Shown here: positions 42,751 through 51,737 of the stretch, one piece after another | How the letters are laid out: each line of letters starts with the position of its first letter | Numbering within the stretch: the first letter of the stretch is position 1 | Assembly (NCBI GenBank): GCA_964487255.1 | Contig: CAZAQV010000037.1 | Location: forward strand, 1-54,793 | DNA: 54,793 bases | From: CAZAQV01 sp964487255 | GTDB lineage: Bacteria > Myxococcota_A > Polyangia > Polyangiales > CAZAQV01 | Direction of reading: 5' to 3' | Made by a program: the position numbers and the translations under genes | Notes under the pieces: generated by a model | The model's database searches: none | Seen by the model: the letters and a program-made list of their open reading frames with translations, nothing else | What the model was told of the DNA's origin: nothing

Positions 42751-44615
42751 CAGAGGGCCCTAGCGTCACTCTTCTTTGCGAGCACATCACCTTCCCGTGC
42801 GAATAGTACGGTGGATTTCGTCTTGAGGGTTTCGACCACGCTCGTTACACCGAGCCGCCCATCAAGCCCAACGATGATGGGCGCGACCTGCGGAAGGAGA
42901 TGTTTCGCAGCCTCGTTTCCCTGAGTCATGCGCCGCATGGGTTCGCCTGGATCGTCGCCCGGGGAGGTGTGAACGCCGATGAGACAGCCGCCCGCGCGTG
43001 CCCCAATGCCAAGGATGGCTTCTTCGCAGTCCGCGGGACGCACGTCATCGACGATGAGTCGATCTCCGCGGAGCTTTGCGCTGTAGCGAATGGCGTCGAC
43101 GAGACTTCCGCGTCCCGACGTAAGGGAGACCACTTGTGGACCCTGCACCTGCATGTCTGCGACATCCTCGACGCAGATGACGCGCTCGTCGTCGTCCACT
43201 CTACTTGCCAAGGCACTGAGTAACGTGGTGACACCCGAACCGAGTTCTCCGACGACCGCGACGTTAACGCGGGATTCGACCGCCTTGACAAGAAGCTCGG
43301 CGGCTTCTTGCGAGAGCATGTTGCGAGAAACCAAGTCTTCCAGGGTCGGCGCTTTGCCCATGCGACGGATTTCTACGACGGGTCCGCGTGGTGCGACCGG
43401 GGATAGAAGGACGGTCACTCTCGGGCCGTAAGGCAAGGTGCCCTCGAGCACTGCGCCTTGCTCGTCGGAAGCTCGCGTCTGCGCGATGAGGCGCCGACCG
43501 AGCGTCTCCAGCATCTTGGCGGAGGAGACGAAGAGATTTGATCTCGTCGGCCCCGATCCACGATCGATGCGGATGTCGCTTGGCCCATTTACACAGACTT
43601 CGTTGACGCTGTCGTCAGCGAGCAGAGCTTCCAGGCAGCCGAGTCCCACGGCTTCGCGCAGCGCGAGCTTTGAGATCGCGTCCATCGAGATCTCTGGGCC
43701 GAGCGCCCCTGTGTGTGTTAACTCCGAGATGATGGTGTCGATCTCAGTCTGGGCCTGACCGCGCCGATTGGTGTCGTGAAGGCCATCGACCGCCACGTTG
43801 TGAACGTCGAATCGTGCTTCGAGCTGGTGCATGACCGCGCGCAGGGCACCTTGCTCCCCTGGCCCGACGTTGATCGGAGGGGAGGTCTGGGACACACGCG
43901 CACCCACGACTTGCTGGCTGTCTGCGCCGCCGTAGTTGCTCGACTGTGAGGGCTGCGAGCGTGCTTGTGCTGGACGCTCGGGTCGCGGTTCTGGAGCGGG
44001 AGGGTCCGTAACCATGGGAGGCTCTTTGCCGAGGCCAAAGGCATTCGCGGCGGACTGGGATGCAACCGATGGCTCTGAGGTTCGACCCTTGCGCGGGAGC
44101 GGTGGTGGAACCGAAATGTTAGGTTGCTTCTCAGACACCGCTCCGGCCGAAGACGATGCAAAACTCGGCGGGGCGATGGCGTTCGACATCGCCGGTGGTG
44201 CCGGATCGGGAGAAGGCGCAAAGCCTGCCGAACTGTCACCCGATGCGGACATTGCGGGCGGCGCGGCGAGACTCGAAGAGGCCGCAGGTTGTTGGGGTGC
44301 TTCAGCAGTCTCCGCTTGCTGCCCGGCTGACTTGTCTACCGTGAGTATGAAATCGCCAATGTAGATCTTGTCGCCTGGCTTGACCACGGTCGGCGTAGAG
44401 ATGCGCTTACCGTTCACGTACGTACCGTTTGTGCTCTTGAGGTCCACCACAAGAAAGCGTCCGTCCTTGAGCACGACGCGAGAGTGATGCTTGGAGACAT
44501 TGCCCTTCGGCAGGACAACATCGTTCTGCTGGATGCGACCGATTGTGACCTCTGCCTTGTCAAAACGTGTTTGACGCTCGGCGCCACCCTTTTCGCTGAT
44601 CCTTACGGTAAACAT
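42750..44615 (-). CDS. FHA domain fused to a degenerate CpaF-type secretion ATPase
   Basis: A 621-residue protein. The FHA domain is at residues of about 20-92 (VTIGRIQQNDVVLP, GNVSKHHSRVVL, STNGTYVNGK). A Pro/Ala-rich linker runs to residue 250. The remainder resembles CpaF/VirB11-type ATPases (NEVCVNGPSDIRIDRG, EGTLPYGPRVTVLLSP, VCVEDVADMQV). The nucleotide loop reads GELGSGVTT at 456-464, with Val replacing the essential Lys at 462. The Walker B region reads DRLIVDDVR (Asp-Asp for Gly-Glu), and the usual HANS box is HTSPG. It is therefore probably inactive as a motor and may be a phospho-regulated scaffold. An intact CpaF is encoded at 51738. Confidence 0.87.
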   Translation of the reverse strand: MFTVRISEKGGAERQTRFDKAEVTIGRIQQNDVVLPKGNVSKHHSRVVLKDGRFLVVDLKSTNGTYVNGKRISTPTVVKPGDKIYIGDFILTVDKSAGQQAETAEAPQQPAASSSLAAPPAMSASGDSSAGFAPSPDPAPPAMSNAIAPPSFASSSAGAVSEKQPNISVPPPLPRKGRTSEPSVASQSAANAFGLGKEPPMVTDPPAPEPRPERPAQARSQPSQSSNYGGADSQQVVGARVSQTSPPINVGPGEQGALRAVMHQLEARFDVHNVAVDGLHDTNRRGQAQTEIDTIISELTHTGALGPEISMDAISKLALREAVGLGCLEALLADDSVNEVCVNGPSDIRIDRGSGPTRSNLFVSSAKMLETLGRRLIAQTRASDEQGAVLEGTLPYGPRVTVLLSPVAPRGPVVEIRRMGKAPTLEDLVSRNMLSQEAAELLVKAVESRVNVAVVGELGSGVTTLLSALASRVDDDERVICVEDVADMQVQGPQVVSLTSGRGSLVDAIRYSAKLRGDRLIVDDVRPADCEEAILGIGARAGGCLIGVHTSPGDDPGEPMRRMTQGNEAAKHLLPQVAPIIVGLDGRLGVTSVVETLKTKSTVLFAREGDVLAKKSDARAL

Positions 44616-44634
44616 GTGCTGTTGATACTCCCAT

Positions 44635-44701
44635 GTGAGCGCATGTGCTCACGGCCGGACGTTACCGTCCAATTACACGATTTTTCGGTAGTTTTCGTCA
44701 A
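44635..44701 (-). promoter_or_regulatory. Promoter and leader hairpin of the FHA-CpaF operon
   Basis: On the minus strand TTGACG (44701-44696) and TGTAAT (44677-44672), each one mismatch from consensus, are 18 bp apart. Downstream in the leader, GTGAGC-GCATGT-GCTCAC (44635-44652) forms a 6-bp hairpin. The leader to ATG 44615 would be about 50 nt. Confidence 0.5.
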
Positions 44702-44726
44702 GCTTTCGAGCGAATTGAGTCGAGAT

Positions 44727-47435
44727 TCAGAGCAGACGAAGCCCTGGCGGGAGCGAATCCCCGTAAATCCTTGTCGCATCCTCTTGCGCCACCTCAGAGG
44801 GCATACGAATTAGCGAGATCCAGGGCTTGGGCGCCCCCATTTGTTCGAGCGCGTCAATGGTCTGCCGCCGCAGCGCCTCATCCACGTCACGCACCCGGTC
44901 ACCTGAGCGTCTGGCGAGCAAGGTCGCGCATAGCGCTTCGGAGTGTGCCTCGCCCCATTTGGCTTTGAGGCAAGCCTTGAGCCAAGACTCCGCCACGCCC
45001 GTAGGGACCACCTCGTGCACTTCGCCATACAAAGGCACGCGCGCTCCGAGCCGTCCCAAGCTCCACCAGGACGTGGGGTCGCTGTTTCGCGTGGCACGCT
45101 CGAGCAAATGCTGGCCGAGGTCTATCTTGAGGTCGGGGCGAAGACGCTCGAGCGAGCCCACCATTCGAATCATGTCATCAATGGCCAGACGCTTGGGACC
45201 GGCGGGCCTTTTGCGTGGCCTTGGTCCAGGCATGTGCAGATACCATTCGACGGATTGAGCGATTTCCGTCTGCTGCTTGGCAGAGAGTCCGCCCGCTACG
45301 CGCCGCCACATAATCCACCATGCGGCCCAATTGGCGGTCTCAGGTACGAACTGTACGTCTTGCTGGAACAGTGGCCAGAGCTGTTCGATGCGCCACTCGT
45401 CCAGCGGATAGCCGTAGCCAGGACGCAGACAGTACCCCGCGAGGTGAAACCAGGTGCGCTCGTGCCCGGGCGTACGGCGCCGTCGCTTGCTGCCGGCAAG
45501 CAGCGCTCCGAATAGCTCTCGTAACAACGCCGGTTCCCAGCAAGATCGATCCCCGAAGATCTTCTCGAGATCGGCTCTCAAGGTTTTGACTGCGCGCGGA
45601 TTGACGTCCTTTGTGCTCTTGCCATACGCGGCTCGGATCAACTCGACGCCTTCAGCGAAACGTGGGTGCAAGGTGGTTGTACGCTGCACCGCACCCGCGT
45701 TGCCGCGGGTCTGAAACTCGAGCTTCCAACGTCGGTTCGCGTTTGTCGTGTCGATGCACGCAAGTTCGATGGTCCCGACTTCAGTGAGCGCAGCGACCAA
45801 ATTGACTTCGATTTCACCCTTCTCGGCGTCGTCACCGGTGTCGATGACCGTGGCCAGAGGGGGCAGCGCTTCGTACTGGTCATCGAGTTTGACCAGGTCG
45901 CCGGGTTTGTGTTGTCGCAGGTCGGATGTGGATGAGGCGAGGTTGAAACGAACTGGCTTTCCGACACGCAAGGAAAACTTTCGCTCCGTGATGCGTTGCT
46001 CTTCCGCTTCTTCCGTGCCCCGCGGAAGGATGCAGATCGCCTGCTCTTGGTCGCGCAAGACGAGGAAGTAACTGCGTGCCGAGCCGGCGCTGATGCGTAG
46101 GCCGTGGCCACGCCGTGCGAGCGCGTATGCGGTCGCGCCTTCGGCGACGGCGCGTTCCGGAGCGCGGGTGTGTAGCTCTCTTACCGGAGCGCCACGCCAG
46201 CTGCTGAGCACATCGAGCAGCCGCGCGCGCAAGGCGGAAGCTTCGAAGACGCCGCCGTTGGTGAGCAAGACATCGGGGACGGCCGGGCCCTCGTGCTCCG
46301 GGCCGAGCGCTTCGCGGCACAAGCTCTCGTTGGTCCGAATGAACTCTGCGAGGTGCCTTGTGATGCCGGCATCTGCGGCGTAAGGCAGGCCAAAGGCGAC
46401 GATACCGCTGCTGCCTTTTGCGGGCATTGCATCGAGACCCACCCGCGGAAAAAAGCCGTCGAGCAGGAGGGCTTCGACCTGCTCGCGGGTGAGAGATGCC
46501 TTCTTGGTGCCTGCAAAAAGACGTGAACTATCACTCGGCATCGTGACGGTCAGCCCCGGCTCAGGCTTCTCGAAGAAGGTCTCTTTGGCCTTGCGCGCAT
46601 AGCCTGCCAGCGCCGCAAAACGCGTAGCGCTCAGCTCTGCGCCGTCGGCGATTTGCGGCTCAAGGAGTTTGGCGAGCGCCAAGTCCATATTGTCGCCGCC
46701 AAGTAGAATGTGCTTGCCGACCGCGATGCGGGTCAAACGCGGGCCCGTTTCGCGTATTTCGATCTTGACGAGGGTAAAGTCGGTGGTGCCACCTCCGACG
46801 TCGACCACGACGGCAAGTTTACATCCCTCGAGTGCGGCACTTGTGTCGTCCTGGTCGTGAAGCCATGCGTAGAACGCAGCGAGAGGTTCTTCGACCAGGC
46901 GCGGTTTTTTGAGCGCCGCCTGCTTCGCGGCCTCAAGTGTCAGCGCGCGCGCTCGTTCGTCGAACGAAGCGGGGATGGTGAGCGTGAGGTCTTGTTCGTG
47001 CAGCGGCGCGTCGGGAAAGACGGCATGCCAGGCAGAGGCAAGTTGCCGTAGGTAACCTGCACTGGCCTCAACGGGGGAAACCTTCTTTACTTGCGAGGGC
47101 GCGCCCCAGGGCAAGATGTCCGACGTGGCATCCACCCCGGCGTGCGAGAGCCAACTTTTGGCGCTCGCGACGTAGCGCGAGGGCGTTTTAGCGCCGAGTT
47201 CTGCTGCCCACTCACCGTCGATGTAGTCCCGACCTTCGAGGACTTCGTGTGTTTCGTGCTCCCCGGGGTGGTAGCGAACGGAGGGGAGTAACGGTGTGCT
47301 GCCAACCTCGCCCGCCGCGACGTACTGCGGAACCTCAAGGCTCGTGACTTTTGCGCGGTCGCCCTTCTTAGCATCTGCATAAGCGATCGCACAATGCGTG
47401 GTGCCTAGATCGATTCCGACAACGTAGCGACTCAC
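44727..47435 (-). CDS. Hsp70-like ATPase with large C-terminal extension (DUF3731-like)
   Basis: A 902-residue protein from GTG 47435. Residues of about 1-480 are an actin/Hsp70 ATPase domain: phosphate-1 loop GIDLGTTHCAIAY, phosphate-2 VVVDVGGGTTDFTLV, SAKSWLSHAG, LLGGDNMDLALAK and LLTNGGVFEA. A beta-rich middle part replaces the DnaK substrate domain. The C-terminal 300 residues are helical and Trp-rich (GYCLRPGYGYPLDEWRIEQLWPLFQ), matching the DUF3731-type extension known from such Hsp70 homologues. It is 12 bp after a second Hsp70 gene. It is not canonical DnaK, and its substrate is unknown. Confidence 0.88.
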   Translation of the reverse strand: MSRYVVGIDLGTTHCAIAYADAKKGDRAKVTSLEVPQYVAAGEVGSTPLLPSVRYHPGEHETHEVLEGRDYIDGEWAAELGAKTPSRYVASAKSWLSHAGVDATSDILPWGAPSQVKKVSPVEASAGYLRQLASAWHAVFPDAPLHEQDLTLTIPASFDERARALTLEAAKQAALKKPRLVEEPLAAFYAWLHDQDDTSAALEGCKLAVVVDVGGGTTDFTLVKIEIRETGPRLTRIAVGKHILLGGDNMDLALAKLLEPQIADGAELSATRFAALAGYARKAKETFFEKPEPGLTVTMPSDSSRLFAGTKKASLTREQVEALLLDGFFPRVGLDAMPAKGSSGIVAFGLPYAADAGITRHLAEFIRTNESLCREALGPEHEGPAVPDVLLTNGGVFEASALRARLLDVLSSWRGAPVRELHTRAPERAVAEGATAYALARRGHGLRISAGSARSYFLVLRDQEQAICILPRGTEEAEEQRITERKFSLRVGKPVRFNLASSTSDLRQHKPGDLVKLDDQYEALPPLATVIDTGDDAEKGEIEVNLVAALTEVGTIELACIDTTNANRRWKLEFQTRGNAGAVQRTTTLHPRFAEGVELIRAAYGKSTKDVNPRAVKTLRADLEKIFGDRSCWEPALLRELFGALLAGSKRRRRTPGHERTWFHLAGYCLRPGYGYPLDEWRIEQLWPLFQQDVQFVPETANWAAWWIMWRRVAGGLSAKQQTEIAQSVEWYLHMPGPRPRKRPAGPKRLAIDDMIRMVGSLERLRPDLKIDLGQHLLERATRNSDPTSWWSLGRLGARVPLYGEVHEVVPTGVAESWLKACLKAKWGEAHSEALCATLLARRSGDRVRDVDEALRRQTIDALEQMGAPKPWISLIRMPSEVAQEDATRIYGDSLPPGLRLL

Positions 47436-47447
47436 AGGGAACGAAGC

Positions 47448-49199
47448 CTAGTCGCGGTTGGCTCGCAGATCAAAACGTAACTGCCAAGTGTCGTCGCCTT
47501 GCATGGCGTGGGCGTCGAGTTCGAGCGTGCCGAGTTCGTTCACGCGAGCCTGTAGACGTACGGGAACGGCGTCCCCTGCGGGGCGTCCGTCAGCAGAGAG
47601 CTTGACCTCAAGCGCAGCGAGTTCTTCGAGCTCTTTGACGCCCTGCAGACGCTGGCCGACCGCGTCTTCGCGGCGGTTATTGGCGGCGTAGATTGAAAAC
47701 TGCACGGGCTGCCCGACAACCAGTGCGAAGTCTTGTTGCAGCATTTCAGCGTGCGCCCCCTCTTCGAGGCCAAACGGGGCGACGCAGACCGCGTTCATCG
47801 GCGGCGCGAAACCCGGAATCGCGGGCATTGACGACTGCACACCGACGTAAAAGCTCTTGGGCAGACCCCCGCGGATGCGTATTCCGTCGCCGCCCTGAAT
47901 GCGGCCGAAGTATGCTGCTCCCTTCGCGCACGCCAAGTCGAGTTCGGAGTGCGCCGAGAACTTGGGCTCCGATCCCCAGCCAAAGAGCGTGGCGACGATG
48001 CGGTCGCGAAGTCGCTCTGCCTTGAAAACGCCACCGTTAAAGAGAACTGCGCTCGGCATGGCGGGCCCATTTTGACCGGCGTCTCGAAGAAACGTAGCCA
48101 AGTGCTTGGTGATGCCCGGGTCTTGGGCATACGGAAGCCCTAAAGAGCGCAGGGCGCTGCTGGTGTTTTGTGCGGGTGCATCGGTGACTTCACACTCAGG
48201 GAAGTAGCCCTCCTCGATGAGCGCGCGTACGTCGTCGCGCCGGATGTCGACACGGGTCGTGCTACCGATCAGCTTCGACCCTCTGCCCGCGATCGCAACT
48301 GGGAAGCTCTCCGGCGCATCTTCGCTGAGCAGTTCTTCTTTCGCTTGGCGACATGCAAGCGCCATGGAGCGAAACTCCCAGTCGTCCTCAGGTTCTCGGC
48401 CGAGTTCGCGATACGCGAGATGGGCGAGTGCCAGGTCCATGTTGTCGCCACCGAGCAAGATGTGTTCGCCGACCGCGACACGTTCGAGTCCGAGGTCACC
48501 GTCTTGCTCGACCACCGAAATCAGTGAAAAGTCCGTCGTGCCGCCGCCCACATCGATCACGAGGACCTGGTCACCCACCGACAGTTGCTCGCGCCATCCC
48601 TCGTTTGCGCTGACCCAATTGTACAGCGCGGCCTGGGGTTCTTCGAGCAGACGAAACTCTTCGATGCCGGCGAGTTCAGCCGCTTCACTTGTGAGCTCAC
48701 GCGCGGTCGGATCAAACGAGGCGGGGACCGTGATGGTGACGTCTTGTTCGGACAGTGGGCTATCTGGAAAATGGTGATTCCAGGCCTGGCGCAGATGTGT
48801 GAGATATCGGCACGAAGCTTCCAGTGGGGATAGGCGCGTAATGCCTTCGGGCGCGTTTGGCGGCAAAATTGCGCCTCGCCGATCGATTCCGGGATGACAC
48901 AACCAGCTTTTGGCGCTCGATACCAGGCGCGAAGAAGTCTTACTCCCAAGCACTCGGGCCATCGTGCCGACCACCTGTCGTCCGCTGCTTCGCCAAGGCA
49001 GGTCTGTCGCGCCATCTTGGAACTCGCCGTCTGCGCCAAGATAAAGGAACGAAGGCAACAAAAGAGGCTCGGCTACGCTGCCGGCTTCGACGAGTTGTGG
49101 AATAGGGAGCACCTTTGGCATCATTTCCGCGTCGCCTGCGCGCACGTAGGACAGCGCGCAGTGCGTGGTGCCTAAATCGATTCCGATGTGATACTTCAA
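47448..49199 (-). CDS. Hsp70-family ATPase (second paralogue)
   Basis: A 583-residue Hsp70-like protein. The start is set at TTG 49199 because it overlaps the DUF2760 stop (TTGA) and gives the standard opening KYHIGIDLGTTHCALSY; the longer frame runs into the upstream gene. ATPase motifs: SSAKSWLCHPGIDR, VLVIDVGGGTTDFSLIS, HILLGGDNMDLALAHLA and VLFNGGVFKA. The C-terminus is a short beta domain (ALEVKLSADGRPAGDAVPVRLQAR). It lacks the extension seen in its neighbour. Together with that neighbour and DUF2760 it forms a conserved-looking three-gene set. Confidence 0.88.
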   Translation of the reverse strand: MKYHIGIDLGTTHCALSYVRAGDAEMMPKVLPIPQLVEAGSVAEPLLLPSFLYLGADGEFQDGATDLPWRSSGRQVVGTMARVLGSKTSSRLVSSAKSWLCHPGIDRRGAILPPNAPEGITRLSPLEASCRYLTHLRQAWNHHFPDSPLSEQDVTITVPASFDPTARELTSEAAELAGIEEFRLLEEPQAALYNWVSANEGWREQLSVGDQVLVIDVGGGTTDFSLISVVEQDGDLGLERVAVGEHILLGGDNMDLALAHLAYRELGREPEDDWEFRSMALACRQAKEELLSEDAPESFPVAIAGRGSKLIGSTTRVDIRRDDVRALIEEGYFPECEVTDAPAQNTSSALRSLGLPYAQDPGITKHLATFLRDAGQNGPAMPSAVLFNGGVFKAERLRDRIVATLFGWGSEPKFSAHSELDLACAKGAAYFGRIQGGDGIRIRGGLPKSFYVGVQSSMPAIPGFAPPMNAVCVAPFGLEEGAHAEMLQQDFALVVGQPVQFSIYAANNRREDAVGQRLQGVKELEELAALEVKLSADGRPAGDAVPVRLQARVNELGTLELDAHAMQGDDTWQLRFDLRANRD

Positions 49200-49747
49200 G
49201 AGACTTCGATCTCGGCGGGCGCGAGCACGCTCGGGTTGTGTCCTGCGGTCAGGCGCGGCAGCGTGACATTGGAAACTCGCCAACCGCGATGCTGGAGTCG
49301 GCCTTGATAGGGGGGGGAGGCTGGTGGGTTGCCGACGACGCGGATCGTCGTTGCATCGTAGTCTTTGGCGACTTCGATTTGGCTACCTTCGTCCTGCGAC
49401 TGAATCGGTTCGATCTGTAGGTGATTGCGCAGTGCCTTGCGACAGCCTTCGTGGACGACGCGTGCCGCCGCGCCGATCTCCGCATCTGAATAGCCCGCCA
49501 TATCTTCCTGCAAAAAGTCGATGAAGCGTCCTTCGCGCTGCAGGATGCCGAGTAACTGTAGCGCAGCATCTTCGTTGGCTTCGCGCAACGTGGGCGCAGC
49601 TGGGGTTGCGGGCTCTGGCTCACTGGGCTCGGCGCCTGCGTCGAGCCTTTTGACCTGTGCTGCGTAGGTGCCGCTTCCAAGCAGGCGAAAGAACGTGCCG
49701 AACGCCATCGCTAGGCGCATAAAGAAAGATGGGGTGGAACTCGCCAT
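49196..49747 (-). CDS. DUF2760-family protein
   Basis: A 183-residue protein resembling DUF2760, which is found beside Hsp70/DUF3731 genes. The N-terminal segment is amphipathic (FFMRLAMAFGTFFRLLG). The core reads AALQLLGILQREGRFIDFLQEDMAGYSDAEIGAAARVVHEGCRKAL. The C-terminal part is beta-rich and ends in VSNVTLPRLTAGHNPSVLAPAEIEV. It is the first gene of the Hsp70 operon and is divergent from the sigma-54 activator. Function is unknown; a co-chaperone-like role is an inference from its partners. Confidence 0.87.
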   Translation of the reverse strand: MASSTPSFFMRLAMAFGTFFRLLGSGTYAAQVKRLDAGAEPSEPEPATPAAPTLREANEDAALQLLGILQREGRFIDFLQEDMAGYSDAEIGAAARVVHEGCRKALRNHLQIEPIQSQDEGSQIEVAKDYDATTIRVVGNPPASPPYQGRLQHRGWRVSNVTLPRLTAGHNPSVLAPAEIEVS

Positions 49748-49851
49748 GGACCTGTCCTTCTAACCCGAATATCGCCTCGAACAAGTCTTCCACGGCGCGA
49801 TGGTGTCTATTGACCCCACTTTGGGGAATTCGCTAGCATCCAGGGACACTT

Positions 49852-51276
49852 ATGTCTGACGCCACGCAGAACCCAGCCACCAAGCTCACTTACATCGACG
49901 GTCGTGCCACCGAGATCGTCCTCAAGCGCATCAAGCTCGACGTGATCAGTGGGGGAACCGCGAACGGTGTGACCTTCGAAAAGGATGTGGTCACCGTCGG
50001 ATCCGCGCCGGACAATGACCTGCCGATTCAGGACGACACGGTCTCGCGCTACCACTGCAAGATTTATCTCGAAGGCGACCAGTACGTCATTGAAGATCTT
50101 GGTTCGACCAATGGTACCTTCGTCAACCGCGTGCAGGTCAAGGAGGCGTATCTGAAACCAGAGTGCATCGTCAATCTGGGCAAAAGCGAGATGCGCTTCA
50201 TGCCCGTCGACGAGACGGTGCGTGTTGTTCCGTCAAAGCGCAGCGAGTTCGGTGAACTCAAGGGTTCAGATGCCAAAATGCGTGAGATTTACGCCATTCT
50301 CGAAAAGATTGCGCCGACCGATGCGAGTATCATCGTCGAAGGCGAGACTGGGACGGGCAAGGAAGTGGTTGCGCGTTCCATCCACCAAGAGTCCAACCGC
50401 AAAGACGGTCCGTTCGTCGTGTTCGACTGCGGTGCGGTGCCTGAGAACTTGATCGAAAGTGAGTTGTTCGGTCACGAAAAAGGCGCGTTCACTGGTGCGA
50501 TTGGCACGCGTCAAGGTGTGTTTGAGAACGCACACGGTGGCACGGTGTTTCTCGATGAGCTCGGAGAGCTCGCGCTTGAACTTCAACCGAAGCTACTTCG
50601 CGTGCTTGAGCAACGCGAGATTAAGCGTGTTGGGAGCAACAAGCCGATCAAGGTGGATGTGCGCGTGGTCGCTGCGACCAACCGCGACCTGGCAGAAGAG
50701 GTCCAAGAACAGCGTTTTCGCCAGGACCTCTACTATCGCTTGAGTGTTGTGCGCGTGCACTTGCCGTCGCTACGAACGCGTCGTGGCGATATTCCGCTGC
50801 TCATCGAGCATTTTCTTCGGCGCAGTCGATTCAACCGGGGCGAGGGGGGCGAACCCAAGATCACTCAGATCAGTTCGGCCGCGATGGACCACCTGATGGC
50901 TTACACGTGGCCAGGCAATGTGCGCGAGCTTGCAAACGTCATCGAGCGCGCTGTGAGTTTTGCAGAGAGCGATGAGATCACTGTGGGCGATCTTCCGCCC
51001 TATGTCGTCAAGATGGCGGATGCGCCACCCACTTGGAACGACGCGACGTCGGTCGATGGGGGCTTCCTGCCGCCGAGTGCGGTACAAGCGCGCTTTAAGG
51101 ACGCCAAAGAGCAATGGCTTTCGGTGTTTGAGAAGGGCTACATCGAGCAACTCCTCAAGGACAACGGGTTCAACATTTCGCATGCGGCGCGCGAGGCGGA
51201 GATCGACCGCAAGTACTTCCGCAAGTTGATGAAGAAGCACGACATCACGGCCAACCCCGACGACGACGACGAATAG
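49852..51276 (+). CDS. FHA-domain sigma-54-dependent transcriptional activator
   Basis: A 474-residue enhancer-binding protein. The sensor is an FHA domain at residues of about 35-120 (VTVGSAPDNDLPIQ, DTVSRYHCKIYL, GSTNGTFVNR), so it responds to Ser/Thr phosphorylation rather than to a two-component receiver. The AAA+ domain at about 140-370 has Walker A GETGTGKE, the sigma-54 contact loop GAFTGA, Walker B GGTVFLDELGEL and the arginine-finger region RQDLYYRLSVVRVHLPSLRTR. A Fis-type helix-turn-helix lies at the end (ISHAAREAEIDRKYFRKLMK). Consensus sigma-54 promoters elsewhere in the window (23415, 40258) could be targets of this or other activators. Confidence 0.95.
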   Translation: MSDATQNPATKLTYIDGRATEIVLKRIKLDVISGGTANGVTFEKDVVTVGSAPDNDLPIQDDTVSRYHCKIYLEGDQYVIEDLGSTNGTFVNRVQVKEAYLKPECIVNLGKSEMRFMPVDETVRVVPSKRSEFGELKGSDAKMREIYAILEKIAPTDASIIVEGETGTGKEVVARSIHQESNRKDGPFVVFDCGAVPENLIESELFGHEKGAFTGAIGTRQGVFENAHGGTVFLDELGELALELQPKLLRVLEQREIKRVGSNKPIKVDVRVVAATNRDLAEEVQEQRFRQDLYYRLSVVRVHLPSLRTRRGDIPLLIEHFLRRSRFNRGEGGEPKITQISSAAMDHLMAYTWPGNVRELANVIERAVSFAESDEITVGDLPPYVVKMADAPPTWNDATSVDGGFLPPSAVQARFKDAKEQWLSVFEKGYIEQLLKDNGFNISHAAREAEIDRKYFRKLMKKHDITANPDDDDE

Positions 51277-51354
51277 CGCTTCTGCCGAGGGGTTGGCACC
51301 CACCCCCTCTCGCCTTCGGCGATTCACCCCAGCTCCCCCGACCAACTTCGCTTC

Positions 51355-51386
51355 AAACCATTTGTGGACGTACCACAAATGGTTTT
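51355..51386 (+). terminator. Strong rho-independent terminator-like hairpin
   Basis: AAACCATTTGTGG-ACGTA-CCACAAATGGTTT is a perfect 13-bp stem whose 3' arm runs into TTTT. It lies 78 bp after the activator gene and should stop its transcript. The A-rich 5' arm lets it work for minus-strand transcripts too. Confidence 0.75.
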
Positions 51387-51653
51387 CGGGCTCCGCGAAG
51401 AGGGGCGCCCTGTGTCTGGCGGCTTAAATAAGGAGAGCCGCCGGGTGGGCTCCGTGTCGGTGCAAGGAGGGGAGGGAATGCAACGACGAAACCTGCGGCG
51501 ACTCTCTGCCCTACCTCTTGGAACGGATTGGCGAAAAATCAAGCCGGCTCCTGCAAAAGTTCTCATTTTTCTTAGTCGCTTGTCAGGCTGGCCCATTTCC
51601 ATGTACTTTCGCTCCACGAGACCCAAGGTGGTCGGTGCAAGGGAAGGGAGATC

Positions 51654-51678
51654 AACCAGGCGCAACGTGCGCCTGGTT
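51654..51678. other. Perfect 11-bp hairpin downstream of the CpaF gene
   Basis: AACCAGGCGCA-ACG-TGCGCCTGGTT is a perfect stem with a 3-nt loop, 60 bp beyond the CpaF stop on the minus strand. The T-tail is weak, so it may be a terminator or a processing and stability element. Confidence 0.5.
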
Positions 51679-51737
51679 TGATCGCAGTCCAGCCGCCAAC
51701 GTGTACGAAGCCTGCACTCGCGCTGCGCGATCGTCGC

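Larger units (their letters stand above)
51277..51737. other. 461-bp convergent intergenic region with two strong hairpins
   Basis: The stretch lies between the convergent sigma-54 activator and CpaF genes. It holds a 13-bp perfect hairpin (51355-51385), an 11-bp perfect hairpin (51654-51678) and a GC-rich part near 51427-51480 with imperfect inverted repeats (GGAGAGCC with GGGCTCC). A weak 105-codon frame is present but unconvincing. No known riboswitch or RNA family is recognised. Confidence 0.6.

Noticed and set aside
51420..51500. Possible riboswitch in the structured GC-rich stretch
   Set aside because: Compared from memory with cobalamin, TPP and c-di-GMP consensus cores; no match, and no gene follows on that strand.
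51364..51681. 105-codon plus-strand frame in the gene-free gap
   Set aside because: Starts within a terminator-like hairpin, Arg-rich, no ribosome-binding site and no recognisable pattern.
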